Part shown: positions 1 to 13,015 of the stretch, one piece after another
Layout: each line of letters opens with the position of its first letter
Numbering within the stretch: the stretch's first letter is position 1
Assembly (NCBI RefSeq): GCF_020510685.1
Contig: NZ_CP075185.1
Coordinates: 1,364,001-1,428,000 of the forward strand
Direction: 5' to 3'
Origin: Dechloromonas denitrificans
GTDB lineage: Bacteria > Pseudomonadota > Gammaproteobacteria > Burkholderiales > Rhodocyclaceae
DNA: 64,000 nt
Translations under genes and position numbers: made by a program
Notes under the pieces: model-generated
Told to the model about the DNA's origin: nothing
Databases searched by the model: none
Seen by the model: the letters and a program-made list of their open reading frames with translations, nothing else

Positions 1-596
1 AGGCCGAAAATCTGGCACAGCGACTGGTTCCATTCGGTGAACCCGGTTTGATGGTTCAGCTCCCAGGTGCCGAAACCGACGGCGGCCAGCGCCAGTTGCA
101 GGTGGACTTGCAGTTTGGTGTTTTCGGCGACCCGGCGGCTGACTTCCTTTTCCAGTTCGGCTTGCTGGCTGGCTTGCCGGTCCCGCGACCGTTTCAGTTC
201 GAGTTGCGCGAGAACCCGGGCTTTCAGCACGGCCGGCCGGATCGGCTTGGCGATGTAATCGGCGGCACCCTGGCGCAGGCCGACTTCCTCTTCGCACGGA
301 CTGTCGAGGGCAGTGACGAAAATGACCGGAATGTTTCGCGTTTCCGGCTTGGCCTGCAATTCCTTCAGCACTTCATAGCCATCCATGCCCGGCATCATCA
401 CGTCGAGCAGAATGAGATCCGGGCGCGGCTCGAGATCGGCATAACGGAGCGCTGTCGTGCCACTGTTGGCGACCCGGACGCTGACATCCAGTTCGCGCAA
501 TAACTCGGAAAGAGTGCTCAGGTTGTCGGGAACGTCATCCACGGCGAGAACGACGGGCCGTGACTCGCCCTTTGATTCCCGCTCCAGATCGTTCAT
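1..596 (-). CDS. Response regulator with PAS domain (partial, 3' end outside window)
   Basis: Reading leftwards from ATG at 596-594, a receiver domain fills about residues 15-130. The acidic pair is in AVDDVPDN, the phospho-acceptor Asp in LILLDVMMPGMDGYEV, and the conserved Lys in YIAKPIRP. A charged, probably coiled-coil linker follows (about residues 135-165), and then the start of a PAS-like segment (AAVGFGTWELNHQTG). The frame stays open to base 1, so the output domain is not visible. The gene lies 95 bp downstream of the hybrid histidine kinase on the same strand, so it is probably part of the same two-component pathway. That partnership is inferred from position only. Regulators of this shape often end in GGDEF, HPt or kinase domains. 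Confidence 0.85.
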   Translation of the reverse strand, partial: MNDLERESKGESRPVVLAVDDVPDNLSTLSELLRELDVSVRVANSGTTALRYADLEPRPDLILLDVMMPGMDGYEVLKELQAKPETRNIPVIFVTALDSPCEEEVGLRQGAADYIAKPIRPAVLKARVLAQLELKRSRDRQASQQAELEKEVSRRVAENTKLQVHLQLALAAVGFGTWELNHQTGFTEWNQSLCQIFG

Positions 597-691
597 TCGG
601 CACTCCTCGGTGGATATTTATTGGTAGCGGATAGTTTCCCCCGCCACGGGCCAGCAAGCAAGGGAGACGAACCGCCGGGCGCGATATTGTG

Positions 692-3685
692 TCAGCGCAG
701 CCGGGCGACCAGCGCATCGACAATGGTCAGCGCCTGTTCGTAATGGAAGGCGGCAATGGCCCGTTGCAGCGTGCTGAATTCGCCGGGGAAGGCCGCACGC
801 AGCGGCTGCTGCAGCGTAGAGAATTTCCGGCTGGCTTCGACGTCGCCAGTCATCAACAGGGGAATCAGCGCCTCGAGCTCGACGGCCAGCCGGCTCAGGT
901 CGGGCGGCGCTTCCGTCGCGGCGGTAAGGCCCGCCGGGCGCTCCGTTGGGCCGCGTTTCAGGTATTTGCGCAAGATCGCGGCAAGGGCCTCGGTTTTCAC
1001 CGGTTTGGCGAGAAAATCGTTCATGCCGGCGGCCAGGCAGAGGTTCTTGTCTTCGACGAAGGCGTTGGCCGTCAGGGCGACGATCGGCGTGGACTGGCAG
1101 CCGGGCAGGGCGCGAATTTGCCGGGTCGCGTCGAGGCCGTCGAGCCGGGGCATCTGGATGTCCATCAGGATCAGATCGAAACTTTGCTGCTGGCAGCGCT
1201 CGACCGCCGCCAGTCCGTCTTCGGCGGTTATCACCTCGGCGCCGGCCAGGCTGAGCAGGTCGACACCGATGTCGCGGTTGATCGGGTCGTCCTCGACCAG
1301 CAGGATGCGGCCATGCACCCGGCCTTCGTCGTTCGGGGCGCTGGCGGCAGCTCGGGGCAGGACGGGGTCGCTCGGCGCTGCTTCCAGGCTGGCGCTGATC
1401 CAGAAGGTGCTGCCGACGCCGGGCGTGCTGTCGGCCCCGACTTCGCCGCCCATCAGTTCGGCCAGTTGGCGGGCGATGGCCAGACCCAGGCCGGTCCCGC
1501 CGAAGCGCCGCGTCGTCGACGCATCGATCTGTTCGAAGGGGTGGAACAGGCGGGGAATGTCCTGCGGCTGGATGCCGATGCCGGTGTCGCTCACGGCAAA
1601 GCGACAGAGCAGCCGGCCGTCGCGCTCGGCCAGCAGTTGGCCGGATAGCGTGATCGACCCGTCCGTGGTGAATTTGAGGGCATTGCCGGCGAGGTTGAGC
1701 AAGACCTGGCCCAGCCGGGTGGCGTCGCCGACCGCCTGGGCCGGCAGGTCGCCGCTGGCGACCAGCAGTTGCAGCCCCTTGTCGGCAGCCTGGTCGTGGA
1801 TCACGTCGGCCACCGAATGCAGCAGATCGGCTGGAGAAAAGACCTGGCGCTCAAGGACGATTTTGCCGGCTTCGATTTTTGCCAGGTCGAGAATGTCGTT
1901 GATGATCTGCAACAGGTGGTTCGAGGCCGCCGCTACCTTCTGCAGCTTGTCCTGCTGTTCCGGTGTCAGCGGGCTGCGCGTCAGCAGGTAGTTGAGGCCG
2001 ATGATGGCGTTCATCGGGGTGCGGATTTCGTGGCTCATGTTGGCCAGGAATTCCGATTTGGCGCGGTTGGCCCGTTCGGCGGCGTCCTTGGCGACGGCCA
2101 GTTCGCTGGTTCGCAGTTCGACCAGTTGCTCGAGGTGGTGGCGATACGACTCGAGTTCGATCTCGTTCTTGCGCCGCTCGGTAATATCGTCCTTGACCGC
2201 GACGTACTGGCCGATCTGGCCATCGCTCTGGCGGATCGGCGAGATCGTCGCCAGTTCGATGTACTGCGAACCGTTCTTGTGCCGGTTGAGGAATTCGCCG
2301 CGCCAGATACGGCCGGCCGACAGCGTCGCCCACATCTCCCGGTAGGTCGCTGGCGGCGTGTCGCCGGACTGCAGCACGTTGGGGTTCCGGCCGATGACCT
2401 CGGCGGCGGTGTAGCCGCTGGCCCTGGTGAAGGCCTGATTGACGTAGATGATCCGGGCGTTGACGTCGGTAATGACGATGCTCGCCGCGCTTTGCTCGAC
2501 GGCCGTCGACAGTTGGCGCAGATCGAGATCGGCGTTTTCCAGTTCGGCAAGCTTGGCGGCGAGCAGCTGATTGAGCGCTTCGATGGCCTGGCGCCCTTCC
2601 TGTTGCTCGATTTCCCGCTGCTCCAGCGCCGCCGCCATGTCGTTGAAGTGTCTGGACAGCTCGCCCAGTTCGGTCGGCTCCTTGTCGGAAACAATCCGTG
2701 CCGCATAGTCGCCGTCGGCCACTTTGCGGCTGGCATTCTTGATTTGGGCAACCCAGCGCTCGACCAGATTGTGCAGGTAATAGCGCGCCAGCAGCATCGA
2801 AAGCAGGGTGACGACAGACAGAATGGCCAGGCGCAGCCAGAATTGGCGCTCGACGACTTTCAGCGTTTCGTTGACCGGTACGGCAATGCTGACGATCAAC
2901 GACTGGCTGGCGATTTTTATCGGCAGCAGGATGTACAGGCGCTCGACGCCGTCGAGGCTCCTCATCACGACGCTGCCCCGGTAATTTTGCAGGGCAGCGA
3001 GCAAGCGTGCCTTGCTGTCGGCGCTCAGCAGCTTGCCGCGCCAGGTGTCCGGGTCGGGAAAGCGCGAGATCGGTACGCCGTCGCTGGAAAAGAGGGTGGA
3101 GATCCAGCCTGACGGTAACTGGTAGTTCTCGGTCAGCCGATCGAACCAGGTGATGTCGCTGGCGATAAAGAGAACCGCCAGCAGCTTGCCGGTCGCATCG
3201 CGCATCGGCAAACCGAAGGTGATACCGGGCTTTCCGGAAAAGCGACCGATCAGGAACTGGCCGTCGGAGATGTCGTGGTTGGTCAGCGAGTTCTGGAACC
3301 ATGAACGATCGGCGACGTTGATCGGGGCGGGCGACGGGACGGCCGAGCAGAAGACATCGCCGTTCGGGTAGGCGGCGCCGAGGTTGGAAACGTGCTCCGA
3401 CGACTTGAGCAAGCGCTGGACGAGGCCGGTGCAGTCGGCCGGATCGAGCTGCTTGAGGTTGTCGGCCGCCGCCATGATGCGGAGCATCTGGCGGACCTGG
3501 CGCAATGCCGCCTGTTCTTCGATGCGCGTCGCTTGGAGCATCAGCCGCGCATCCTGCTCGATGCTGGCAATGGCGTTGCGGCGCTGGTTGCGATAGTCGT
3601 AAATCGTCAAGGCGAACAACGGCAGCATGGCCAGTGCCAACACCAGCCAGAGTCGGCTGCTCAGGGAGAAGCTGGAGGGGGCCAT
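692..3685 (-). CDS. Membrane hybrid sensor histidine kinase (sensor-HAMP-PAS-HisKA-HATPase-REC)
   Basis: The protein has 997 residues. TM1 is about residues 11-31 and a periplasmic sensor of roughly 250 residues follows; its RSWFQNSL and PMRDATGKLLAVLFIASD segments are Cache-like. TM2 is near 285-303, then HAMP, then a PAS domain (AVEQSAASIVITD to the DDITERR end). The HisKA H-box SHEIRTPMN places the phospho-acceptor at His552. The ATPase has the N box (LNLAGNALKF), VSDTGIGI and FGGTGLGLAI. The receiver domain carries LILMDIQMP with Asp842. The last 70 or so residues are helical and lack an obvious HPt histidine motif. It should sense an extracytoplasmic small molecule and relay phosphate to its own receiver and perhaps to the downstream regulator. 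The ligand cannot be told from sequence. Confidence 0.9.
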   Translation of the reverse strand: MAPSSFSLSSRLWLVLALAMLPLFALTIYDYRNQRRNAIASIEQDARLMLQATRIEEQAALRQVRQMLRIMAAADNLKQLDPADCTGLVQRLLKSSEHVSNLGAAYPNGDVFCSAVPSPAPINVADRSWFQNSLTNHDISDGQFLIGRFSGKPGITFGLPMRDATGKLLAVLFIASDITWFDRLTENYQLPSGWISTLFSSDGVPISRFPDPDTWRGKLLSADSKARLLAALQNYRGSVVMRSLDGVERLYILLPIKIASQSLIVSIAVPVNETLKVVERQFWLRLAILSVVTLLSMLLARYYLHNLVERWVAQIKNASRKVADGDYAARIVSDKEPTELGELSRHFNDMAAALEQREIEQQEGRQAIEALNQLLAAKLAELENADLDLRQLSTAVEQSAASIVITDVNARIIYVNQAFTRASGYTAAEVIGRNPNVLQSGDTPPATYREMWATLSAGRIWRGEFLNRHKNGSQYIELATISPIRQSDGQIGQYVAVKDDITERRKNEIELESYRHHLEQLVELRTSELAVAKDAAERANRAKSEFLANMSHEIRTPMNAIIGLNYLLTRSPLTPEQQDKLQKVAAASNHLLQIINDILDLAKIEAGKIVLERQVFSPADLLHSVADVIHDQAADKGLQLLVASGDLPAQAVGDATRLGQVLLNLAGNALKFTTDGSITLSGQLLAERDGRLLCRFAVSDTGIGIQPQDIPRLFHPFEQIDASTTRRFGGTGLGLAIARQLAELMGGEVGADSTPGVGSTFWISASLEAAPSDPVLPRAAASAPNDEGRVHGRILLVEDDPINRDIGVDLLSLAGAEVITAEDGLAAVERCQQQSFDLILMDIQMPRLDGLDATRQIRALPGCQSTPIVALTANAFVEDKNLCLAAGMNDFLAKPVKTEALAAILRKYLKRGPTERPAGLTAATEAPPDLSRLAVELEALIPLLMTGDVEASRKFSTLQQPLRAAFPGEFSTLQRAIAAFHYEQALTIVDALVARLR

Positions 3686-3959
3686 TGCGGTATCTATGCT
3701 CCAAGCTGGTCTGCATCGACAACATAGTCAACGGAATGACTGGCGATGTAAATGGGGTTGATTGCACCGGATTGGTGCATGTTTTCAGATGACGATCGGG
3801 TGCCAGCGGCCTTGCCGGAAAAAATGTCATTGTTTTCAAAAGGGTCCGTTGTCTCGGTCGATCTGGTACAGGGCTTGCTAGTGCTGTGCTTGCGTCGCGC
3901 AATGTCTGCTATCGACGCCGAATCAGGCCGTGGTCGGCAAAAGTGACCGCGGCATCAAA
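3686..3959. other. Divergent intergenic region between sensor kinase and NIT-like gene
   Basis: This 274-bp gap separates divergently transcribed genes and must hold both promoters. It is visibly more AT-rich than its flanks. I see no clear -35/-10 pair, hairpin or operator in it. Confidence 0.4.
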
Positions 3960-4862
3960 ATGCCCATGACCTCACCATTGATCCTGTTGCTTTCCGCTCT
4001 CGCGCCGAGTGCCGCGCTGCTGATGTTGTGGCAGAGCCAGCGCGGGCGTGGGCGCAAGGGTCTGCCGGGATTCCCGGAAACCCTGGCCGTCAGTCGTCAC
4101 CTCTTCATGCTGCTGATCCATGTCCAGAAACATCGTGGGATGAGCAGCGCCTGGCTGGCCGGCGACGCCGGATTCCTGCCGCGTCTGCGCGACCAGGCGG
4201 TTCTGGTCGAAACCCTGTTGCCGGCCTTGCAAGCTCACGCCCGTCTTGAAGGCGCCCGGCCCTTGCCGTGCTTTACCGCCAACGAGGTCGGGCTGTTTAT
4301 TTTCCGCTGGCGCAATCTGGTCGAGTCGCAGGCCGGCAAGCAGGCCGAGCAGAGCATTGCCGAGCATGGCCAGCTGATCGCCCAGCTTTTGCGCTGGCTG
4401 TCGGCGCTCGGCGAACGGAGGATCGAACCGCTGTTCGCCGGCGATCAGCTCGGCCGGGTGCGCAACTTTGCCCATCGCCTGCCGTTGCTCACCGAGTGTC
4501 TCGGGCAGGCCCGGGCGATCGGCAGCAGTGTCGCGGCGCGCCAGGCCTGTTCGGCGGTGGCGCGGGTCCGCCTGATGTTCCTGGTCGGCCGGGCCGAAGC
4601 CTTGCTCGATCAGGCCGCCCAGGCCGCTGACGATGGCCGGATCAGCCGGCAGGCCCGCTCGATGATCGGCGATCTGACCCATGTCGTGCGCACCAGCATG
4701 CTGCTCAACGACGGGGTCAGTGTTTCGCCGGACGCCTATTTCGTCATTGCCAGTCGGGCGATCGATGCGGTGGTGGCCTGGATCGACGACAGCGGCGGGC
4801 AACTGCAAGGCTTGCTGCGCCAGGCGGCGATGGCAGAAATGAGCAGCGCGGTCGCCGGATGA
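3960..4862 (+). CDS. NIT-domain-like membrane-anchored sensory protein
   Basis: The protein has 300 residues from ATG 3960. A hydrophobic N-terminal segment (LILLLSALAPSAALLMLW) is followed by an all-helical domain with HVQKHRGMSSAWLAGD. That HRGxS pattern is typical of NIT (nitrate/nitrite-sensing type) helical bundles, where it follows the first helix. No enzymatic or DNA-binding domain is visible. The stop codon overlaps the start of the PAS-GGDEF-EAL gene (ATGA), so the two are probably translationally coupled and may act together. Nitrate or nitrite binding is only inferred from the fold. An in-frame GTG at 3930 and an ATG at 3966 are alternative starts; none has a strong ribosome-binding site. 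Confidence 0.65.
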   Translation: MPMTSPLILLLSALAPSAALLMLWQSQRGRGRKGLPGFPETLAVSRHLFMLLIHVQKHRGMSSAWLAGDAGFLPRLRDQAVLVETLLPALQAHARLEGARPLPCFTANEVGLFIFRWRNLVESQAGKQAEQSIAEHGQLIAQLLRWLSALGERRIEPLFAGDQLGRVRNFAHRLPLLTECLGQARAIGSSVAARQACSAVARVRLMFLVGRAEALLDQAAQAADDGRISRQARSMIGDLTHVVRTSMLLNDGVSVSPDAYFVIASRAIDAVVAWIDDSGGQLQGLLRQAAMAEMSSAVAG

Positions 4863-7033
4863 GACAAGGCGTCAATTCCCTCTCGGCGTTCTTCTCCGGC
4901 CAACTGGCCGGCAAGACCAGCATCTGGCAGCAGATCGACAGCGAACGGGTGCTCAAGGTGCTGGTCGGCAATCTCGACGGGATGCTCTTTCGCTGCGCCA
5001 TCGATGCCGATTGGACGGTCCATTTCGTCAGCGCCGGCTGTCACGAATTGACTGGCTACACGGCGGACGAACTTCAACGCAGCCAGCGCATCTCGCTGGA
5101 AGGCCTGATCCATCCGGACGACCGGCAAGCGGTCCGGCAGTCGGTGATGACGGCGGTCGAAGGAAGCGCCCCCTATCGCATCGAATACCGCATCGTTTGC
5201 CGCGACGGCGCGCACAAGTGGGTGATGGAGCGCGGCACCTGCGTCATCGACGAATTCGGCGGCCGGGTACTGGAAGGCTTTATCGAGGACATTACCGAGC
5301 GGGTTGCCGGGCAGCTCCGGCTGGCCGAGGCGGAGATGCGTTTTCGCAGCGTCTTCGAGAAATCGGTGGTCGGCATGTTCCAGACCACCAGCGACGGCCA
5401 CTATCTGGCGGCCAACCAGGCGCTGGCCGATCTGTACGGTTATCGGACGCCGCGCGAACTGATCGATGAAATTGCCGATATCGCCCACCGCCTGTATGTC
5501 GATCCGGCGCGGCGCGCCGCGTTTTCCGGTGAAATCCGGCGCAACGGTCTGGTCCGCGATTTCGAGTCGGAGGTCTATCGGCGCGACGGCAGCCGCATCT
5601 GGATTTCCGAAAACGCCCATGCCGTGCTCAGTCCGGAGGGCGCCCTGCTGTATTACGAGGGCACCGTCGAGGACATCACCCAGCGTCGCCAGCACCAGGC
5701 CGAGCTGGAATATCAGGCGACGCACGACCCATTGACCGGCCTGCCCAACCGCAATCTGTTGCAGGACCGTTTGAACCAGGCGATGGGCGGCTCCCGGCGC
5801 AGCGGTCGGCAGGTGGCGGTGGCCTTTGTCGACCTCGACAATTTCAAGATCATCAACGACAGTCTCGGCCATGCCGTCGGCGACCGCCTGCTCCAGGTCG
5901 TCGCCCGGCGTCTCAGTCGCAGCCTGCGCGAAGTCGATACCGTGGCGCGCTACGGTGGCGACGAATTCGTGCTGATCCTGGCCGACCAGGCCAGCGTCCG
6001 CGATCTGGCGCAAACGCTGGAGCGCATTCAGGAATGCATTGCCGAGCCGGTCCTCCTCGACGGCCACGATCTGCGGGTCGGGGCGTCGATCGGCGTGACG
6101 GTGTACCCGCACGACGGCAAGGATTTCGCCACGCTGCTCAGCCAGGCCGATGCCGCGATGTACCACGCCAAGGCCGGCGGCAAGGGGCAGTTCCGCTTCT
6201 ACACGCCGGAATTGAACAGCGCCGCCTACGAGCGGCTCGAGATGGAGATGGCGCTGCGCAGCGCGCTGGCCGCCGACGAGCTGTGCGTGCACTATCAGCC
6301 GAAAGTCGATGCGACCGGCCGGGTCGCCGGTTTCGAGGCGCTGGTCCGCTGGCAGAGTCCGACCCTGGGCAGCGTCTCGCCGGTACGTTTCATCCCGCTG
6401 GCCGAGGAAACCGGCCTGATCATTCCGATTTCCGCTCTGGTGCTGCGGGCCGCCTGCCAGCAGGCAGCCAAATGGGCGGCAGCCGGGTGGGCCGGCTTGA
6501 CCATGGCGGTCAATCTGTCGGCCCGCGAGTACGCCGATCAGGATCTGGCGAGCAAGATCCGCACGGTGCTGGCCGAAACCGGCCTGCCGGCGGCCTGTCT
6601 GCAACTGGAACTGACCGAGACGATGCTGGCTGGCGATGTCGAACTGACGGTGCGCACGCTGTCCGATCTGAAGGCACTCGGCGTGCGCATCGCGGTCGAC
6701 GATTTCGGCACCGGTTACTCCTCGCTGGCCTATCTGAAGCGTTTCCCGCTCGACATCCTGAAAATCGATCGCTCCTTCGTCATGGAATGCGACCGCGATG
6801 CCGATGCGATGGCCATTCCGCGCGCCGTCATTTCGCTCGGCCAAAGCCTCGGCTTGAGCATCGTCGCCGAAGGCGTCGAGCGCCAGGGGCAGTTCGAGAT
6901 CCTGCGCTGCCTCGGTTGCGAGGAATTCCAGGGCTACCTGTTTTCGCAGGCCCTGCCGGCCGACACCGTGCCGGCCTTTCTCCAGGACAACGCGGCGCGG
7001 GTTGCGGCGGCGCAGCTAAGCGCCGGCGCCTGA
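4859..7033 (+). CDS. PAS-PAS-GGDEF-EAL cyclic-di-GMP turnover protein
   Basis: The protein has 724 residues. Two PAS domains (about 45-155 and 160-285) each end in a C-terminal PAC-type motif (FIEDITER, TVEDITQR). The diguanylate cyclase domain has an intact GGDEF at 366-370 and an RxxD product-inhibition site (REVD, 357-360) five residues before it. The phosphodiesterase domain has EAL at 493-495, NLSAREY, ELTETM, DDFGTGYSSL and KIDRSF, so both catalytic sites look intact. There is no membrane segment, so it is probably cytosolic and may receive its signal from the overlapping upstream NIT-like protein. Which activity dominates cannot be read from sequence. Confidence 0.93.
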   Translation: MRQGVNSLSAFFSGQLAGKTSIWQQIDSERVLKVLVGNLDGMLFRCAIDADWTVHFVSAGCHELTGYTADELQRSQRISLEGLIHPDDRQAVRQSVMTAVEGSAPYRIEYRIVCRDGAHKWVMERGTCVIDEFGGRVLEGFIEDITERVAGQLRLAEAEMRFRSVFEKSVVGMFQTTSDGHYLAANQALADLYGYRTPRELIDEIADIAHRLYVDPARRAAFSGEIRRNGLVRDFESEVYRRDGSRIWISENAHAVLSPEGALLYYEGTVEDITQRRQHQAELEYQATHDPLTGLPNRNLLQDRLNQAMGGSRRSGRQVAVAFVDLDNFKIINDSLGHAVGDRLLQVVARRLSRSLREVDTVARYGGDEFVLILADQASVRDLAQTLERIQECIAEPVLLDGHDLRVGASIGVTVYPHDGKDFATLLSQADAAMYHAKAGGKGQFRFYTPELNSAAYERLEMEMALRSALAADELCVHYQPKVDATGRVAGFEALVRWQSPTLGSVSPVRFIPLAEETGLIIPISALVLRAACQQAAKWAAAGWAGLTMAVNLSAREYADQDLASKIRTVLAETGLPAACLQLELTETMLAGDVELTVRTLSDLKALGVRIAVDDFGTGYSSLAYLKRFPLDILKIDRSFVMECDRDADAMAIPRAVISLGQSLGLSIVAEGVERQGQFEILRCLGCEEFQGYLFSQALPADTVPAFLQDNAARVAAAQLSAGA

Positions 7034-7165
7034 CGCCGGCTGGTCGCTGGCCGGGCGGCGCTTGGCGCCGGCCAAAATATCTCCGGTCCGGCATAAGTTG
7101 CGGTCGTTAGGCGTAAAATTAGGATGTTGCATTGCAGCATTCAGCCCGTTTCGCCAGGAATTATC

Positions 7166-10778
<3,613 letters not shown>

Positions 10779-10786
<8 letters not shown>

Positions 10787-11789
10787 TCTGTCCACCACCT
10801 ACCTCGGCCTGGCGCTGAAGAACCCGCTGGTGCCGTCGTCGACGCCGCTCAGCCGCCACCTCGACGCGGTGCTGCATCTGGAAGATGCCGGCGCGGCGGC
10901 CATCGTCATGCATTCGCTGTTCGAAGAAGAGGTCCGTAACGACGAAAAGATGATCGACCGCTTTCTCGTCCATCCGGACAGCTTTGGCGAGGCGAGCGGC
11001 CACCTGCCGGCCGGCCGCGATTACCGCAGCCAGCTCGACGGCTATCTCGAACAATTGCAGGCGCTCAAGGCGCGGCTCGATATTCCGGTGATCGCCAGCC
11101 TGAACGGCTCCTCGCTCAATGGCTGGGTCGAACTCGGCAAGGAAATGCAGGAGGCCGGGGCCGATGCGCTGGAACTCAACGCCTGGTTCATGCCGGGCGA
11201 CCCGATGCTCGGCGGCGAAGAACTGGAAGATCGCTACCTGTCGCTGCTCGGCGAACTGAAGGCGGTGGTCGGCATTCCGGTCAGCATGAAGCTGTCACCG
11301 TTCTTCACGTCGCTGCCGAATTTCGTACACCGGGCCAGGCAGGCCGGGGCGGCCGGCGTCTCCTTGTTCAACCGCTTCTTCCAGCCGGATATCGATCTGG
11401 CCAGCCTGAGCGTCGTCGACCGCGTCCAGTTGTCGAGTTCGGCCGACGGCCTGTTGACCATGCGCTGGATCGCCATTCTGCGTGGCCGGACCGAACTGAC
11501 GCTGGCGGCCAGCGGTGGCGTGCATACCGCCGAAGACGCGCTCAAAATGCTGCTCGCCGGGGCCGACGTCGTGCATATGGCGAGCGCCCTGCTGCAATCC
11601 GGACCGCCGGCCCTGATGGAGGTGCTGGATGGCCTGAAGCACTGGATGGAGGTCCGGGAGTACGAATCGGTGAGCCAGCTCAAGGGTTCGATGAGCCAGC
11701 AAAACCTGCCCGATCCGAGTGCCTTCGCCCGCGCCGCCTATCTGCATGCGCTCGATTCGTTCACCCCGCCGGCCGGGGTGCGCTACTGA
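10779..11789 (+). CDS. Dihydroorotate dehydrogenase-like protein, nifJ partner
   Basis: The protein has 336 residues and the TIM-barrel fold of class 1 dihydroorotate/dihydropyrimidine dehydrogenases. Visible are LGLALKNPLVPSSTPLS, the barrel segment PVIASLNGSS and a C-terminal phosphate-binding region (AASGGVHTAEDALKMLLAGADVV, quoted here in part). The start codon lies inside the end of nifJ, so the two are co-transcribed and coupled. A true pyrimidine role is doubtful because it travels with nifJ rather than pyr genes; similar proteins are often annotated only as dihydroorotate dehydrogenase-like. An FMN-dependent redox role linked to the oxidoreductase is inferred from the neighbourhood. 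Confidence 0.85.
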
Positions 11790-11893
11790 GCGATCGCTGA
11801 CCAGTGCTTTGTCAGTGTCGACATTTTTTACAGTTTTTGGCGATTTTTAGTGTTGTCATATTTTATTTGTTAAAAATCAGTGATTTGTTGAAG

Positions 11894-11910
11894 TGGCACC
11901 CGATTTGCTA
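11894..11910 (+). promoter_or_regulatory. Sigma-54 (RpoN) -24/-12 promoter for the PEP-CTERM gene
   Basis: TGGCACCCGATTTGCTA matches the RpoN consensus TGGCAC-N5-TTGCW exactly, with GG and GC at the required spacing. Transcription would begin near 11920, giving a leader of about 140 nt before the PEP-CTERM start. The surrounding 100 bp is AT-rich, as expected where an enhancer-binding activator acts upstream. Confidence 0.75.
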
Positions 11911-12058
11911 TTACCAAAGTAAGGTTGCGGGGCGATCTTGTGTTCATCGCCACTGGCGGTAAGCCGATCTTGCTGACGCGCCGATGCGTATTTTCATTGG
12001 CGTAAAAATTGGTAATCGCTGTGCTTTACGGCCAGCAATCGTGTTGGAGGAACAAATC

Positions 12059-12949
12059 ATGATCAACAAGAAATTTCTGGCTGTCGGCTTTGCCTTGAGC
12101 ATTGGCTCGACGGTTGCCTTTGCGGCCCAACTCGCATGCAACCAGAGCGGTTCCTATGTCAATGTCACGGAGTATTACCAGGCGCAAAATCCTGGCACGA
12201 CCACCGTTACCGGAACCATCGGATACAACAGTTGCGTCGGCGTCTATCCCGGCAATGACGTACCCGGTGTTGCGCCGGGCAATGCCCTGCCGACGACCAA
12301 TCTGGGCTGGTATGGCGACGGCTACATGAATGGCGAGCCGAACAAGCAGGGCAGCTTTTTTACCGGCTACGAGTTCACTTCCGCCCAGTACCCGGCGTCG
12401 AACCTGAACGGTGACAACAAACCCGATCCGGGCTGGATCTACCTCGGCAGCCTCAACTTCGGTGACAATGGCAAGGGTACCTTCCAGGCGGTCAGCAGCA
12501 TCGCCGGTCTGCCGAATACCTTGTTCGGCAGCGAAATATTCTCGGCCTCCTACGACACCGCTACGGGCGTCGGTTCCTGGAAATTCACGCCGGACAAAAA
12601 TATCGCCATCGATGCCGCACCCTTGTTCGGCAAGAACTATTTCGACCAGTTTGCGCTGGTTTTCAAGCAGGGCGGTGGAGACAAGGGCGGCTTCGCGGTC
12701 TATGACTTCACCTCGGATCAGTTCGGCGTCGCACCGCCGCCGAATTATCTCGATCCCATCCTTAATTTCGAGGGTGACTGGAATCTGACCACTGTCTTTA
12801 ACGGTCAGAAGAGCATTTCCCACATCGCCCTGTGGGCGCGCGATCCGGGTGGCGACCAGAATGTTCCGGAACCCGGCACGCTGGTCTTGCTCGGCGCAGC
12901 TCTGGTCGGTATTGCCGTGGCTCGCAAGCGCTCGGCCAGCGCCAGCTAG
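12059..12949 (+). CDS. PEP-CTERM sorted exported protein
   Basis: The protein has 296 residues. A signal peptide (MINKKFLAVGFALSIGSTVAFA) is followed by a Gly/Asn/Thr-rich secreted body without a recognised enzyme domain. The C-terminus is a textbook PEP-CTERM signal: VPEPGTL, a short hydrophobic helix and the basic tail ARKR. Such proteins are processed by an exosortase and released into or attached to extracellular matrix. ATG 12059 is chosen because TGGAGGA lies just upstream and the signal peptide starts there; the in-frame ATG at 11984 would bury the signal. The gene is alone between an RpoN promoter and a strong terminator. No exosortase gene is in the window. Confidence 0.9.
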   Translation: MINKKFLAVGFALSIGSTVAFAAQLACNQSGSYVNVTEYYQAQNPGTTTVTGTIGYNSCVGVYPGNDVPGVAPGNALPTTNLGWYGDGYMNGEPNKQGSFFTGYEFTSAQYPASNLNGDNKPDPGWIYLGSLNFGDNGKGTFQAVSSIAGLPNTLFGSEIFSASYDTATGVGSWKFTPDKNIAIDAAPLFGKNYFDQFALVFKQGGGDKGGFAVYDFTSDQFGVAPPPNYLDPILNFEGDWNLTTVFNGQKSISHIALWARDPGGDQNVPEPGTLVLLGAALVGIAVARKRSASAS

Positions 12950-12978
12950 AACCAGTCGATCTTCGTTGATCGTACTCA

Positions 12979-13015
12979 GGGCCGGCCTTCGCGAGAAGGC
13001 CGGCCCTGTCGTTTC
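12979..13015. terminator. Bidirectional intrinsic terminator
   Basis: A perfect 12-bp GC-rich stem (GGGCCGGCCTTC at 12979-12990 pairing with 12995-13006) has a GCGA tetraloop and is followed by TGTCGTTTC on the plus strand. It sits between the converging PEP-CTERM gene and the TonB-like gene and can serve both. Confidence 0.8.

Noticed and set aside
11984..12058. N-terminal extension of the PEP-CTERM protein from ATG 11984
   Set aside because: It would place 25 residues in front of a clear signal peptide, and the good ribosome-binding site belongs to ATG 12059.
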